From Actinocorallia populi (GTDB taxonomy: Bacteria; Actinomycetota; Actinomycetes; Streptosporangiales; Streptosporangiaceae), in contig NZ_PVZV01000008.1 in assembly GCF_002995495.1 (NCBI RefSeq), forward strand, positions 248,001 to 312,000: a DNA stretch of 64,000 nucleotides, read 5' to 3'. The notes beneath the pieces were generated by a model, which saw nothing but the letters and a program-made list of their open reading frames with translations, ran no database searches and was not told where the DNA came from. Numbering within the stretch: position 1 is the first letter of the stretch; each line of letters opens with the position of its first letter. A program made the translations under genes and the position numbers. Below are positions 46,636 through 54,850 of this stretch, piece by piece.

Positions 46636-47673
46636 ATGCCTGCTGAAGACTCCGCGTTCCTCCGCGCCTGCCGCCGCCAGCCGGTACCCCACACCCCTGT
46701 CTGGTTCATGCGCCAGGCGGGCCGCTCGCTCCCCGAGTACCTGCGGGTCCGTGAGGGCATCCCGATGCTCGAGGCCTGCGCGACACCCGACCTGATCGTC
46801 GAGATCACCCTGCAGCCGGTGCGGCGCTACGCGGTCGACGCGGCGATCTTCTTCAGCGACATCGTGGTCCCGCTGCGCGCGGTGGGCATCGACCTGGACA
46901 TCAAGCCCGGCGTCGGTCCCGTCATCGCCGACCCGATCCGCGCCGAGGCCGACCTCGCCCGGCTGCGCGCGCTGACGCCCGACGACATCCCCTACGTCAC
47001 CGAGGCGATCACGAGCCTCGCCGCCGAGCTGGGCGGCACCCCGCTGATCGGCTTCGCCGGGGCGCCCTTCACCCTGGCGTCCTACCTCATCGAGGGCGGC
47101 CCCTCCAAGAACCACGACCGGACCAAGGCGATGATGTACGCCGAGCCGGAGCTGTGGCACGCGCTCATGGCGGCGCTGACCGAGATCACCATCGGCTTCC
47201 TGCGCACCCAGGTGGCGGCGGGCGCCGCCGCCGTGCAGCTCTTCGACAGCTGGGTCGGCGCGGTGGCGCCCGAGGACTACCGCCGCTACGTGATGCCCTA
47301 CAGCGAGCGGATCTTCGCCGCGTTCACGGACGTGCCGCGCATCCACTTCGGGGTGGGCACCGGCGAGCTGCTGGGCCTCATGGGCGAGGCCGGCGCGGAC
47401 GTCGTCGGCGTCGACTGGCGCGTCCCCCTCGACGAGGCGGCCCGCCGGGTCCCGGCCGGCCGAGCCCTGCAGGGCAACCTGGACCCGTCGGTCCTGCTGG
47501 CACCCTGGGAGGTCGTGGAGGAGCGCGCCGCCGACGTGCTGCGCCGCGGCCGCGCCGCCGAAGGCCACATCTTCAACCTGGGCCACGGCGTGCTGCCGTC
47601 CACGAACCCCGACCAGCTCGCCCGCCTGGCCGACTTCGTCCACGCCGAGTCCGCCCGCCTCGCCGGGGGCTGA
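46636..47673 (+). CDS. hemE: Uroporphyrinogen decarboxylase
   Basis: A 345-residue enzyme that converts uroporphyrinogen III to coproporphyrinogen III. Both signatures are present: [15 protein letters not shown] near the N-terminus (arginines bind substrate carboxylates) and [13 protein letters not shown]. The conserved C-terminal [13 protein letters not shown] is present. ATG 46636 is favoured; the longer frame upstream is not protein-like. It supplies the substrate for the HemY enzyme encoded 2.6 kb downstream. The 295-bp gap to DUF3000 shows no clear regulatory motif. Confidence 0.95.
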   Translation: MPAEDSAFLRACRRQPVPHTPVWFMRQAGRSLPEYLRVREGIPMLEACATPDLIVEITLQPVRRYAVDAAIFFSDIVVPLRAVGIDLDIKPGVGPVIADPIRAEADLARLRALTPDDIPYVTEAITSLAAELGGTPLIGFAGAPFTLASYLIEGGPSKNHDRTKAMMYAEPELWHALMAALTEITIGFLRTQVAAGAAAVQLFDSWVGAVAPEDYRRYVMPYSERIFAAFTDVPRIHFGVGTGELLGLMGEAGADVVGVDWRVPLDEAARRVPAGRALQGNLDPSVLLAPWEVVEERAADVLRRGRAAEGHIFNLGHGVLPSTNPDQLARLADFVHAESARLAGG

Positions 47674-47742
47674 CACCCGCACGACCGCGGCGGAGCGGGG
47701 GAGTCCTTTCGCGGAGGTCCGGGAGCCGTCCTCCGGCGGGGC

Positions 47743-48597
47743 TCAGACGGCCTGGCGGTCCACGGCGCGCAACGCGCCGAAGCCCGACAGGCGTTCCAGG
47801 GCGAGGGCGGAGGCCGGGTCCGCGGGCTGGTAGACCAGGAGCGACTGGTCGCCGCTGGTCAGCGTGTCGTAGGAGAGCCGGAGCAGCCCGGCCTCGGGGT
47901 GCCGGAGGACCTCGACGCCGGAGTGCGGCGGGGGCACGGGAGCGCAGGCGAGCTTCGCGGTGAAGGCGGCTCCGGCGGAGACGGAGAGCTCGTCGAGCAG
48001 GCCCGACAGGTGGGGGTCGTTCGGCGGCTGGCCGTTGCGGATGGCGTGCAGCCGCCTCTCGGCGACCTCGTCCCATTCGGGGTGGACCTCCCGCGCCCGC
48101 GGGTGGGTGAAGACGAAGCGCAGCAGGTTGGGCCGCGGCTCGTCCAGCAGGCCGAGCGGTCCGGCCAGCCTTTCGAAGGCCGGGGTGCGGGCCAGGATGT
48201 CGCCGAGCCGGTTGTGCAGCAGGGCGGGAGCGGGTTCCAGCCCGTCCAGGATCGCCCGCAGGGTCGGGCGCGGCTCCTCTTCGGGAGGGTGCGCGCCAGG
48301 ACAGGACATGAAGGAGTCGCCCGCCGCGCTCTTCGCCGCGAACCGCAGGTAGAGCCGGTCGTCGGTGTTCAGCCGCAGCGCGTCGGCGAGGGCGCCCAGC
48401 ACCTGCGGGGAGGGGTTGCGGTCGCGGCCCTGCTCCAGGCGGGTCAGGTATTCCACGCTGATGCCGGCGAGGGTGGCCAGTTCGCTGCGGCGCAGCCCCG
48501 GCGTGCGGCGGCGGGGACCGGACGGCAGGCCGGCCTCCTCGGGCGTGATCGCTTCCCGGCGGGCGCGCAGGAAGACGCTGAGCTCGTTCTCGGCCAT
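47743..48597 (-). CDS. XRE-family regulator with MmyB-like ligand domain
   Basis: A 284-residue regulator. The N-terminal helix-turn-helix (RSELATLAGISVEYLTRLEQ and GRDRNPSPQVLGALADAL) is followed by the MmyB-type ligand-binding domain (NLLRFVFTHPRAREVHPEWD). It is divergent from an FMN reductase gene 101 bases away, a very common arrangement in actinomycetes, and should repress it in response to a redox or small-molecule signal. Confidence 0.9.
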   Translation of the reverse strand: MAENELSVFLRARREAITPEEAGLPSGPRRRTPGLRRSELATLAGISVEYLTRLEQGRDRNPSPQVLGALADALRLNTDDRLYLRFAAKSAAGDSFMSCPGAHPPEEEPRPTLRAILDGLEPAPALLHNRLGDILARTPAFERLAGPLGLLDEPRPNLLRFVFTHPRAREVHPEWDEVAERRLHAIRNGQPPNDPHLSGLLDELSVSAGAAFTAKLACAPVPPPHSGVEVLRHPEAGLLRLSYDTLTSGDQSLLVYQPADPASALALERLSGFGALRAVDRQAV

Positions 48598-48698
48598 GGT
48601 CGGGAATCTACCGACCATCGTCCGCCGGATCGTGGCCCTGCGGGGGCCAGTCTCGGCACGGCCTCCCTGGCGGGCGGCGGGAGCGCCAGCCTGGAGCC

Positions 48699-49286
48699 AT
48701 GACAACCGACATCCTGCGTCTCGCAGTTCTCGTCAGCAGCGTTCGCCAGGGGCGCTTCGCCCCCGTCGTCACCGGCTGGTTCACCGCCCGTGCCGAGGGC
48801 GCCTTCGACCTCGACGTGATCGACCTGGCGGAGGCCGACCTCCCGCTCTCGCTGCCCGACAGGGAGAGCGGGCCGGACGCGGCGACGGCCGACGTCCTGG
48901 CCCGGCTCACCCCCCGGCTCGAGCGGGCGGACGCCTTCGTGGTGATCACGCCGGAGTACAACCACAGCTATCCCGCCTCGATCAAGAACCTGATCGACTG
49001 GCACTTCACCCAGTGGCAGGCCAAGCCCGTCGGTTTCGTCTCCTACGGTGGGATCTCCGGCGGCCTGCGGGCCGTGGAGCACCTGCGGGGCGTCTTCGCC
49101 GAGATGCACGCGGTGACCGTCCGAGAGCAGGTGAGCTTCGCGAACTACTGGGAGCTGCTCGGCGAGGACGGCGGGCTCGCCGGTTCCGAGGCCGCCGACA
49201 CCGCCGCCAAGACCCTGCTGGAGCAGCTCGACTGGTGGGCCCGCTCGCTGAAGGAGGCCAGGGAGAAGCGGCCCTACGCGGCCTGA
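48699..49286 (+). CDS. NAD(P)H-dependent FMN reductase
   Basis: A 195-residue flavodoxin-like reductase. The FMN-binding loop is SSVRQGRFAPVV (residues 13-24) and the conserved turn is TPEYNHSYPASIKNLIDWH. It reduces FMN, quinones or chromate-like acceptors. It is likely controlled by the divergent XRE regulator. Its last 13 bases overlap the end of the convergent lipoprotein gene. Confidence 0.93.
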   Translation: MTTDILRLAVLVSSVRQGRFAPVVTGWFTARAEGAFDLDVIDLAEADLPLSLPDRESGPDAATADVLARLTPRLERADAFVVITPEYNHSYPASIKNLIDWHFTQWQAKPVGFVSYGGISGGLRAVEHLRGVFAEMHAVTVREQVSFANYWELLGEDGGLAGSEAADTAAKTLLEQLDWWARSLKEAREKRPYAA

Positions 49287-50146
49287 GAGCGGCGCTTGGC
49301 GCGTCGCCGGTACAGGACGCGGCCCAGGAAGAACAGGCCGATCAGGAACGGGGAGAAGGGCAGCAGCCAGCCGATTCCGGCCAGCAGGCCGGAGACGAAG
49401 CCGGTGAAGTCCTCCCAGCCGGCTTTGAGTCCGCCGAGGAAACCGGAGGAGTCCTCCTCGGCGGGCTCGTCCTTCTCCGAGACCACGACCAGGGTGATCG
49501 AAGCCTCCTTCACCCGCTTGGAGAGGCTCTTCTGGCGGGCCTTCAGCGCGTCGAGGTCGGCCTGGCGCTGGTCGAGCTCCTCCGACACCTGGAGCACCTC
49601 GCCGACCGTGCCGGCCTGGCCCATCAGGGTGCGCAGCCGCTTCAGCGCCGCCTCGGCGGACTCCACCCGGCTGTCGACGTCGGAGATCTCCTCGGTGACG
49701 TCCTCGGCGGACTGCTCCAGGGAGACCTTCTCGCCCAGCTGCTTGCTCAGGGCGTCGAGCACCCCGGAGTACCGCTCCGCGGGCACCTGGAAGTCGAGCC
49801 GCGCGGACGGGGTGGCGCTGTATGTGCGCTCCCGCGCCACGTAGCCGCTCGCGGCGTCGACGAGCTCCTTGGCCTTCACGGCCGCGGTCTCCACCTTCGC
49901 CACCCGGACCCGCAGGTCCGCCGTGTAGGCGATGGCCCGCTGCTCCGTGCCGGTCTCGCCCGGCTCGCCGGGCGAGCCGGCCTTGTGGTCGGCCGGAGCC
50001 GACTCGGCGTCGCGGGAGGCGGCCGGCCGGTCGTACTCGGCGGCGGATTCCGGGACGGACTTCGAGGCGGTCGAGCCGCTCTCCGCGGAGCCGGAGCAGC
50101 CGGTCAGCAGGAGGAGTGCCGCTACGGCACAGAGGGCTTTTCGCAT
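49274..50146 (-). CDS. DUF4349 lipoprotein
   Basis: A 290-residue protein with a lipoprotein signal (lipobox LTGC, Cys17), a Ser/Ala/Glu-rich linker, the DUF4349 body (ADLRVRVAKVETAAVKAKEL; SARLDFQVPAERYSGVLDAL), a long coiled coil (about residues 150-215, EELDQRQADLDALKARQKSL), and a C-terminal transmembrane helix (IGWLLPFSPFLIGLFFLG) with a basic tail. It is thus anchored at both ends. Function is unknown; envelope stress roles have been suggested for relatives. Confidence 0.88.
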   Translation of the reverse strand: MRKALCAVAALLLLTGCSGSAESGSTASKSVPESAAEYDRPAASRDAESAPADHKAGSPGEPGETGTEQRAIAYTADLRVRVAKVETAAVKAKELVDAASGYVARERTYSATPSARLDFQVPAERYSGVLDALSKQLGEKVSLEQSAEDVTEEISDVDSRVESAEAALKRLRTLMGQAGTVGEVLQVSEELDQRQADLDALKARQKSLSKRVKEASITLVVVSEKDEPAEEDSSGFLGGLKAGWEDFTGFVSGLLAGIGWLLPFSPFLIGLFFLGRVLYRRRAKRRSQAA

Positions 50147-50287
50147 GCTTCTAGGACGGGTCCGGAGCTTCTCTGCGTTGCAGTTCCCAGGCCACGGAGC
50201 GGCGTCGAAAAGGTCACGGTCGAGGTGATGTCCATCTCACACTGCGAGATGGCTCCGGCTGCCGGGGGGCTCTGCCAAGGTGGAGAG

Positions 50288-51694
50288 GTGAATGCCAAGC
50301 ATGTGGTGGTCGTGGGCGGCGGGATCTCCGGGCTCGCCGCGGCGTGGTACCTGAGCCGGGCCGGAACGCGGGTGACGGTGCTGGAGGGCTCCCCCGTGCT
50401 GGGGGGCAAGCTGCGCGTCAGCGAGATCGCGGGCCAGCGGCTGGACGAGGGCGCCGAGTCCGTGGTCACCCGGCGGCCCGAGGGGCTCGGTCTGATCGAG
50501 GAGCTCGGCCTGGCCGGCGAGCTGATCCACCCCGGTGCCGCGGGAGCGTCGATCTTCAGCCACGGCGGGCTGCACCCGATGCCCGCCGGGCAGATCATGG
50601 GCATCCCCTCCGACCTGGTGGCGCTCGCCCAGTCCGGGGTGATCTCCCAGGCGGGCGTCGCCCGCGCCGCGCTGGACCTGGCCAAGCGGCCCACCCCGCG
50701 CGGCGCGGACGTCTCGGTGGCCGACTACGTCGCCGACCGGCTGGGCCGGGAGATCGTGGACCGGCTGGTGGAACCGCTGCTGGGCGGCGTCTACGCCGGG
50801 CAGGTCGACCGCCTGTCGTTCGAGGCGGCGCTGCCGCAGTTCGCGCAGGCCAGCCGCACCCAGCGCTCGCTGGTCCTGGCCGCCCGCGAGATGAAGGAGG
50901 CCGCCGCGGCCAAGACGGGCCCGCTGTTCGCCACCCTGCGCGACGGCATGGGCTCGCTGCCCGTCCTGATGGCCGGGATCCTGGCCAAGGAGGGCGTGGA
51001 GCTGCGCACCGAGGCGATGGTGCGGGAGCTGAGGCGCACGCCGCAGGGCTGGCGGCTGGTGCTGGGCCCCGCCCAGGCGCCCGAGCTGCTGGACGCCGAC
51101 GGCGTGGTGCTCGCGGTGCCCGCCACCCCGGCGAGCAGGCTGCTGGCCGACACCGTCCCGGCCGCCGCGAGCGAGCTGGCGGGCATCGAGTACGCCAGCA
51201 TGGCGATCGTCTCCCTGGCCTACCACGCCACGGCCTTCCCCGAACCGCCGAAGGGCACCGGCTACCTGGTGCCGTCCGTGGAGAAGCGGGACGTCAAGGC
51301 GGTCACCTTCAGCTCGGTCAAGTGGCCCGGCCGGCGCGGCAACGACCCGGGGACGGTACTGCTGCGCGCCTCCATCGGCCGCTTCGGCGAGGAGCACACC
51401 CTGCAGCGCTCCGACGCCGAGCTCAAGGCCGCGGTGATGACCGAGCTGGCCACCACCTGCGCGGTGAGCGAGCTGCCGGTCGACGCCCGGGTGACCCGCT
51501 GGGGCGGGGCGCTGCCGCAGTACGACGTCGGACACCTGGACCGGGTCGCGCGCGTGCGCGCGGCCGTATCGGGGCACCGCGGGCTGGCCCTGTGCGGGGC
51601 GGCCTACGATGGGGTCGGGATCCCCGCCTGTGTGTCCACGGCGCGGGCGGCCGCCGCCCGCGTCATCGATCAGTTGAGAGAAGAAGAACTGTGA
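50288..51694 (+). CDS. hemY: Coproporphyrinogen III oxidase / protoporphyrinogen oxidase (HemY)
   Basis: A 468-residue FAD enzyme. The dinucleotide-binding motif is [20 protein letters not shown] at the N-terminus, and the C-terminal [18 protein letters not shown] is typical. In actinobacteria this enzyme (CgoX) oxidises coproporphyrinogen III to coproporphyrin III, part of the coproporphyrin-dependent heme route, as the downstream HemQ supports. The start is GTG 50288 with AAGGTGGAGAG. The stop overlaps hemQ (GTGA). No ferrochelatase is in the window. Confidence 0.94.
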   Translation: MNAKHVVVVGGGISGLAAAWYLSRAGTRVTVLEGSPVLGGKLRVSEIAGQRLDEGAESVVTRRPEGLGLIEELGLAGELIHPGAAGASIFSHGGLHPMPAGQIMGIPSDLVALAQSGVISQAGVARAALDLAKRPTPRGADVSVADYVADRLGREIVDRLVEPLLGGVYAGQVDRLSFEAALPQFAQASRTQRSLVLAAREMKEAAAAKTGPLFATLRDGMGSLPVLMAGILAKEGVELRTEAMVRELRRTPQGWRLVLGPAQAPELLDADGVVLAVPATPASRLLADTVPAAASELAGIEYASMAIVSLAYHATAFPEPPKGTGYLVPSVEKRDVKAVTFSSVKWPGRRGNDPGTVLLRASIGRFGEEHTLQRSDAELKAAVMTELATTCAVSELPVDARVTRWGGALPQYDVGHLDRVARVRAAVSGHRGLALCGAAYDGVGIPACVSTARAAAARVIDQLREEEL

Positions 51695-52380
51695 GTGACA
51701 AGCCGAAGGCCCGAGACCTCAACCAGGTGATCAGGTACACGATGTGGTCGGTGTTCAAGGCCGACCGGCTCCCCGAGAGCCGCGCGGCCGTCGCCGCCGA
51801 GGTCCAGGAGCTGATCGACGGCTACGCCGCCAAGGACGTCACCACGCGGGGCCTTTACGACGTCGCGGGGCTGCGGGCCGACGCCGACTACATGTTCTGG
51901 TGGCACGCCGAGGACAGCGACGACCTCCAGGAGATCTACAGCCGCTTCCGCCGCACCGAGCTGGGCCGCCTTTCCACCCCGGTGTGGTCGAACATGGCGC
52001 TGCACCGCCCGGCGGAGTTCAACAAGAGCCACATCCCGGCCTTCCTGGCCGACGAGAAGGTGCGCGACTACGTCTGCGTGTACCCGTTCGTCCGCTCCTA
52101 CGAGTGGTACCTGCTGCCGGACGCCGAGCGCCGGGCGCTGCTCGCCGAGCACGGCCAGATGGCGCGCGGCTACCCGGATGTGCGGGCCAACACCGTCCCC
52201 AGCTTCGCGCTGGGCGACTACGAGTGGCTGCTGGCCTTCGAGGCCGACGAACTGCACCGCATCGTCGACCTCATGCGCCACCTGCGCGGCTCCGAGACCC
52301 GCCGCCACGTCCGCGAGGAGGTGCCCTTCTACACCGGGCGCCGCCGGTCGGTCAGCGAGCTCGTCGAGGCGCTTCCCTAA
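51691..52380 (+). CDS. hemQ: Coproheme decarboxylase (HemQ/ChdC)
   Basis: A 229-residue chlorite-dismutase-like protein that converts coproheme to heme b, the last step of the Gram-positive heme route. The conserved tyrosine region is [13 protein letters not shown] and the proximal heme histidine is in [18 protein letters not shown] 51691 overlaps the hemY stop, so the two are coupled. Chlorite dismutase activity is not expected because the active-site arginine context differs. Confidence 0.94.
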   Translation: MSDKPKARDLNQVIRYTMWSVFKADRLPESRAAVAAEVQELIDGYAAKDVTTRGLYDVAGLRADADYMFWWHAEDSDDLQEIYSRFRRTELGRLSTPVWSNMALHRPAEFNKSHIPAFLADEKVRDYVCVYPFVRSYEWYLLPDAERRALLAEHGQMARGYPDVRANTVPSFALGDYEWLLAFEADELHRIVDLMRHLRGSETRRHVREEVPFYTGRRRSVSELVEALP

Positions 52381-52437
52381 CCCGTTTCGGGATGACGGCG
52401 ACGGCGCGGGTCGTTCCGGGAGGTAGAGTTCCGGGCC

Positions 52438-53007
52438 GTGACCCGCGCCCCTTCTCGCCATGGAAAACCGCGTTCCGCCGCGAAACGTCTGATCGACCGG
52501 CTGGTGGACGCCCGCCGCAGGACGGTCCCGGTGTTCGTGCTGGTGGTGGCGCTGCTGGCCGTCGGGGGCTTCGCCGCCCACCGGTACCTGGGGGAGGGTT
52601 CCTCGCGGCAGGCGGCCGAGTCCTCGAAGCCGCCGAAACGCGGGCCCGCCGGGGATCCCGTTCCCACGCTGGCCGTCACGGACCTGCTGGCGGAGGACGG
52701 GCAGGACCCCGACAGCGATCCGTACGCCGAGGAGCACCTGCGCGAGGAGTCCCCCGAGCACCTGGAGTCGGTGCGCTGGAGCGGTGACTTCCTGCGGGTC
52801 TACACCGACCTCGACGAGGGCGACACCGGGCATCCGGCCGCGCGCGGATTGTGCGAGGCGGCCCTCGACTACCTGAAGGCCACCTACAGCGACACGTTCA
52901 AGGACGACGACCCGGTGGTCTTCGTCCACGCCCGCCGCAGCGGCAACGGGCACGTGGTCCTGGTGAACAGCGTCACCGGCCCCTGCCGTCCGGTCGAGAC
53001 CCGCTGA
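52438..53007 (+). CDS. Membrane-anchored hypothetical protein
   Basis: A 189-residue protein with a basic N-terminus, one transmembrane helix (VPVFVLVVALLAVGGFAAH, about residues 30-48) and an extracytoplasmic, acidic domain of about 135 residues with two cysteines (LCEAALDYL and GPCRP) that could form a disulfide. It follows hemQ by 57 bases in the same direction. No family is recognised. Confidence 0.7.
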   Translation: MTRAPSRHGKPRSAAKRLIDRLVDARRRTVPVFVLVVALLAVGGFAAHRYLGEGSSRQAAESSKPPKRGPAGDPVPTLAVTDLLAEDGQDPDSDPYAEEHLREESPEHLESVRWSGDFLRVYTDLDEGDTGHPAARGLCEAALDYLKATYSDTFKDDDPVVFVHARRSGNGHVVLVNSVTGPCRPVETR

Positions 53008-53008
53008 C

Positions 53009-53533
53009 TCAGGCGCGGCCGAGGAGGCGGCGCGGCCAGGAGCGCCGGGGCCCGTGGACGAGGCGGGCGACGAGGCGGCCCACGGTGAGGTAGGCCAGCA
53101 GGACGCCGGCGGTGTTGAGGATGATGTCGTCGACGTCGAAGGTGCGGCCGCTGACGGCGGTGCCCTGGACGGCCTCGATGCCCAGGGACACCAGGGCGGC
53201 CAGGAGGGTCAGCCGCAGCGGCCCGCGCATCCGGCGCGAGACCATCGGCAGGAGCACGCCCATGGGGGACAGCAGCAGGAGGTTGCCGCCGATCGCGATG
53301 GCCGCCTCCTTGACGCTGGGCCGGTCGAGGTAGAACCGCAGCGTCCTGCCGGGCTCGGTGTTCCCCACGGCCCAGCCCCTCGGGTCGGGTACGGGCGTCA
53401 GCGTGAAGACGTACGCCCAGTAGGCGAAGACGGCCATGGCCGCCAGCCCGATCAGCGCGGCGGCGACCCTGGCCAGCCGCCGCCCCCAGCCCGGCCCGTC
53501 GGCCGGGCCCGTCTCCTCCGCCTTGGTGCTCAT
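53009..53533 (-). CDS. VanZ-like membrane protein
   Basis: A 174-residue protein with about four transmembrane helices and the VanZ pattern: GNLLLLSPMGVLLP, then IEAVQ and DVDDIILNTAGVLLAYL. VanZ relatives are linked to low-level teicoplanin tolerance, but most chromosomal members have no known role, so no resistance is claimed. It ends two bases from the convergent upstream gene. Confidence 0.88.
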   Translation of the reverse strand: MSTKAEETGPADGPGWGRRLARVAAALIGLAAMAVFAYWAYVFTLTPVPDPRGWAVGNTEPGRTLRFYLDRPSVKEAAIAIGGNLLLLSPMGVLLPMVSRRMRGPLRLTLLAALVSLGIEAVQGTAVSGRTFDVDDIILNTAGVLLAYLTVGRLVARLVHGPRRSWPRRLLGRA

Positions 53534-53613
53534 GCCGACCTCCCCGAGCGGCTATGCCCGGGTTTTACGCTAAATAAGCGAAACAAGGGGGTAGAGGGTT
53601 GTTGCGGCTTCTG

Positions 53614-54012
53614 TCAGGCCTCGTCGAGGCGCAGGGAGACGCTGTTGATGCAGTACCTCTCGTCCGTGGGCGTGCCGTACCCCTCGCCGCGGAACACGTG
53701 GCCCAGGTGCGACTCGCACCGGGCGCAGAGCACCTCCACCCGGTGCATGCCGAGGGAGGAGTCCTCCCGCAGGATCACCGCGTCGGACTCGGTCGGCTCG
53801 TAGAAGGACGGCCAGCCGCAGTGCGAGTCGAACTTGGTCTGTGAGCGGAACAGCTCGGCGCCGCACGCCCGGCAGTGGTAGACCCCTTCGGTCTTGGTGT
53901 CGGTGTACTCGCCGGTGAAGGGCCGTTCCGTGCCCGCCTGCCGCAGCACCCGGAACTCCTCGGGCTTGAGGATGGCCCGCCACTCGTCCTCGGTCTTCCG
54001 GATCTTCTCCAT
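53614..54012 (-). CDS. msrB: Peptide-methionine (R)-S-oxide reductase
   Basis: A 132-residue MsrB. Zinc is held by two CxxC pairs (Cys47/Cys50 and Cys96/Cys99). The catalytic cysteine is Cys121 in RYCINSVSL, and Cys65 in HCGWPSF is the likely resolving cysteine. It repairs oxidised methionine in proteins. It is in the same direction as the VanZ gene and upstream of it, with an 80-bp AT-richer gap between. Confidence 0.96.
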   Translation of the reverse strand: MEKIRKTEDEWRAILKPEEFRVLRQAGTERPFTGEYTDTKTEGVYHCRACGAELFRSQTKFDSHCGWPSFYEPTESDAVILREDSSLGMHRVEVLCARCESHLGHVFRGEGYGTPTDERYCINSVSLRLDEA

Positions 54013-54176
54013 GTTCTCAAAGTACTTCTTCCAGGGCGCACTTCGCAGCGACCGGGCGGGGCCCGAGGGGTCTCGCGACCGCCGCGGAGCCCATTTGCGG
54101 ACGTCCGAATATGGCCGGTTGTCATGTCCTCACCCTGGGTAAGTGGCCCGACAGGAAACCTCGGGGGGCGAGTCGG

Positions 54177-54839
54177 ATGGCCAAGACGACCAGCAGCACG
54201 ACCAGGAGCACCAGGGGCGCCAAGAGCACCGCCGGGACCGCGGCGCGCAAGACGGCTTCGCGCACGACGGCCCAGCGCACGACGGCCGCGCGTAAGACGG
54301 GTGCGCGCACGGCCGGAGGGACCGGTGGACGGGCCGCGGTCAAGCCGCGCGCCCGCGCCGCGACGGCCGGAACGGCGACGGCCACGGCCACGGTGCGCAG
54401 GCGGACGGCCGAGACCGCGGGAACGGCCGCGTCCGCCGTCGCGAGGGGTGTGGAGAGGACCGCCGACGCCCTCGAGAAGGGCGGGCGGCGCAAGGAGCCC
54501 CGGCACGGCTCCGGCGGGATCACCGTGCCGGTGGTCACGCCCCGGTTCACCGTCCGCCGGCTGCAGATCCCCACGTTCGGGATCGCCGAGCTGGGCGGGG
54601 GCCTGGCCGCCGCGGCGGGCCGTACGGTGTCCGGGCACGTGCCCTCCAAGGAGCGCCTCGGCTACTACGCCGGGCTGGGCGCGCTGGCCGCGGTCGGCGT
54701 GATCGAGTGGCCGGTCGCCGCCGCGATCGGCGTCGGCATGGCGGTCGCCCGCCGGACGGGCTCCCGGGAGCGCGCAGAGCGGGGCCCCGCCGCCCGTTCC
54801 GCGGCCGCCGGGCCGGGCTCCACCGGCATGAAGGGCTGA
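54177..54839 (+). CDS. Basic histone-H1-like protein with C-terminal membrane segments
   Basis: A 220-residue protein. The first 100 or so residues are Lys/Arg/Thr/Ala-rich low-complexity sequence (e.g. TAARKTASRTTAQRTTAARK), like the tail of histone H1 or HupB. The C-terminal half has a conserved-looking domain (RRLQIPTFGIAELGGGLAAA, then two hydrophobic helices GYYAGLGALAAVGVIEWPVA and IGVGMAVARR). It lies 11 bases upstream of the CtpI-like ATPase and is probably its partner. ATG 54177 is chosen; GGGGGG precedes it. DNA or polyanion binding by the basic part is inferred. Confidence 0.75.
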   Translation: MAKTTSSTTRSTRGAKSTAGTAARKTASRTTAQRTTAARKTGARTAGGTGGRAAVKPRARAATAGTATATATVRRRTAETAGTAASAVARGVERTADALEKGGRRKEPRHGSGGITVPVVTPRFTVRRLQIPTFGIAELGGGLAAAAGRTVSGHVPSKERLGYYAGLGALAAVGVIEWPVAAAIGVGMAVARRTGSRERAERGPAARSAAAGPGSTGMKG

Positions 54840-54850
54840 GAACCGCAGAC

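Noticed and set aside
48365-51694. 1109-codon ORF covering FMN reductase, DUF4349 and hemY
   Set aside because: Only the last 468 residues are a real protein (HemY); the rest is out of frame with the FMN reductase and antisense to the DUF4349 gene.
53009-53533. Glycopeptide resistance locus (VanZ)
   Set aside because: No vanHAX or vanRS genes are near; VanZ-like proteins are common in actinomycetes without a resistance role.
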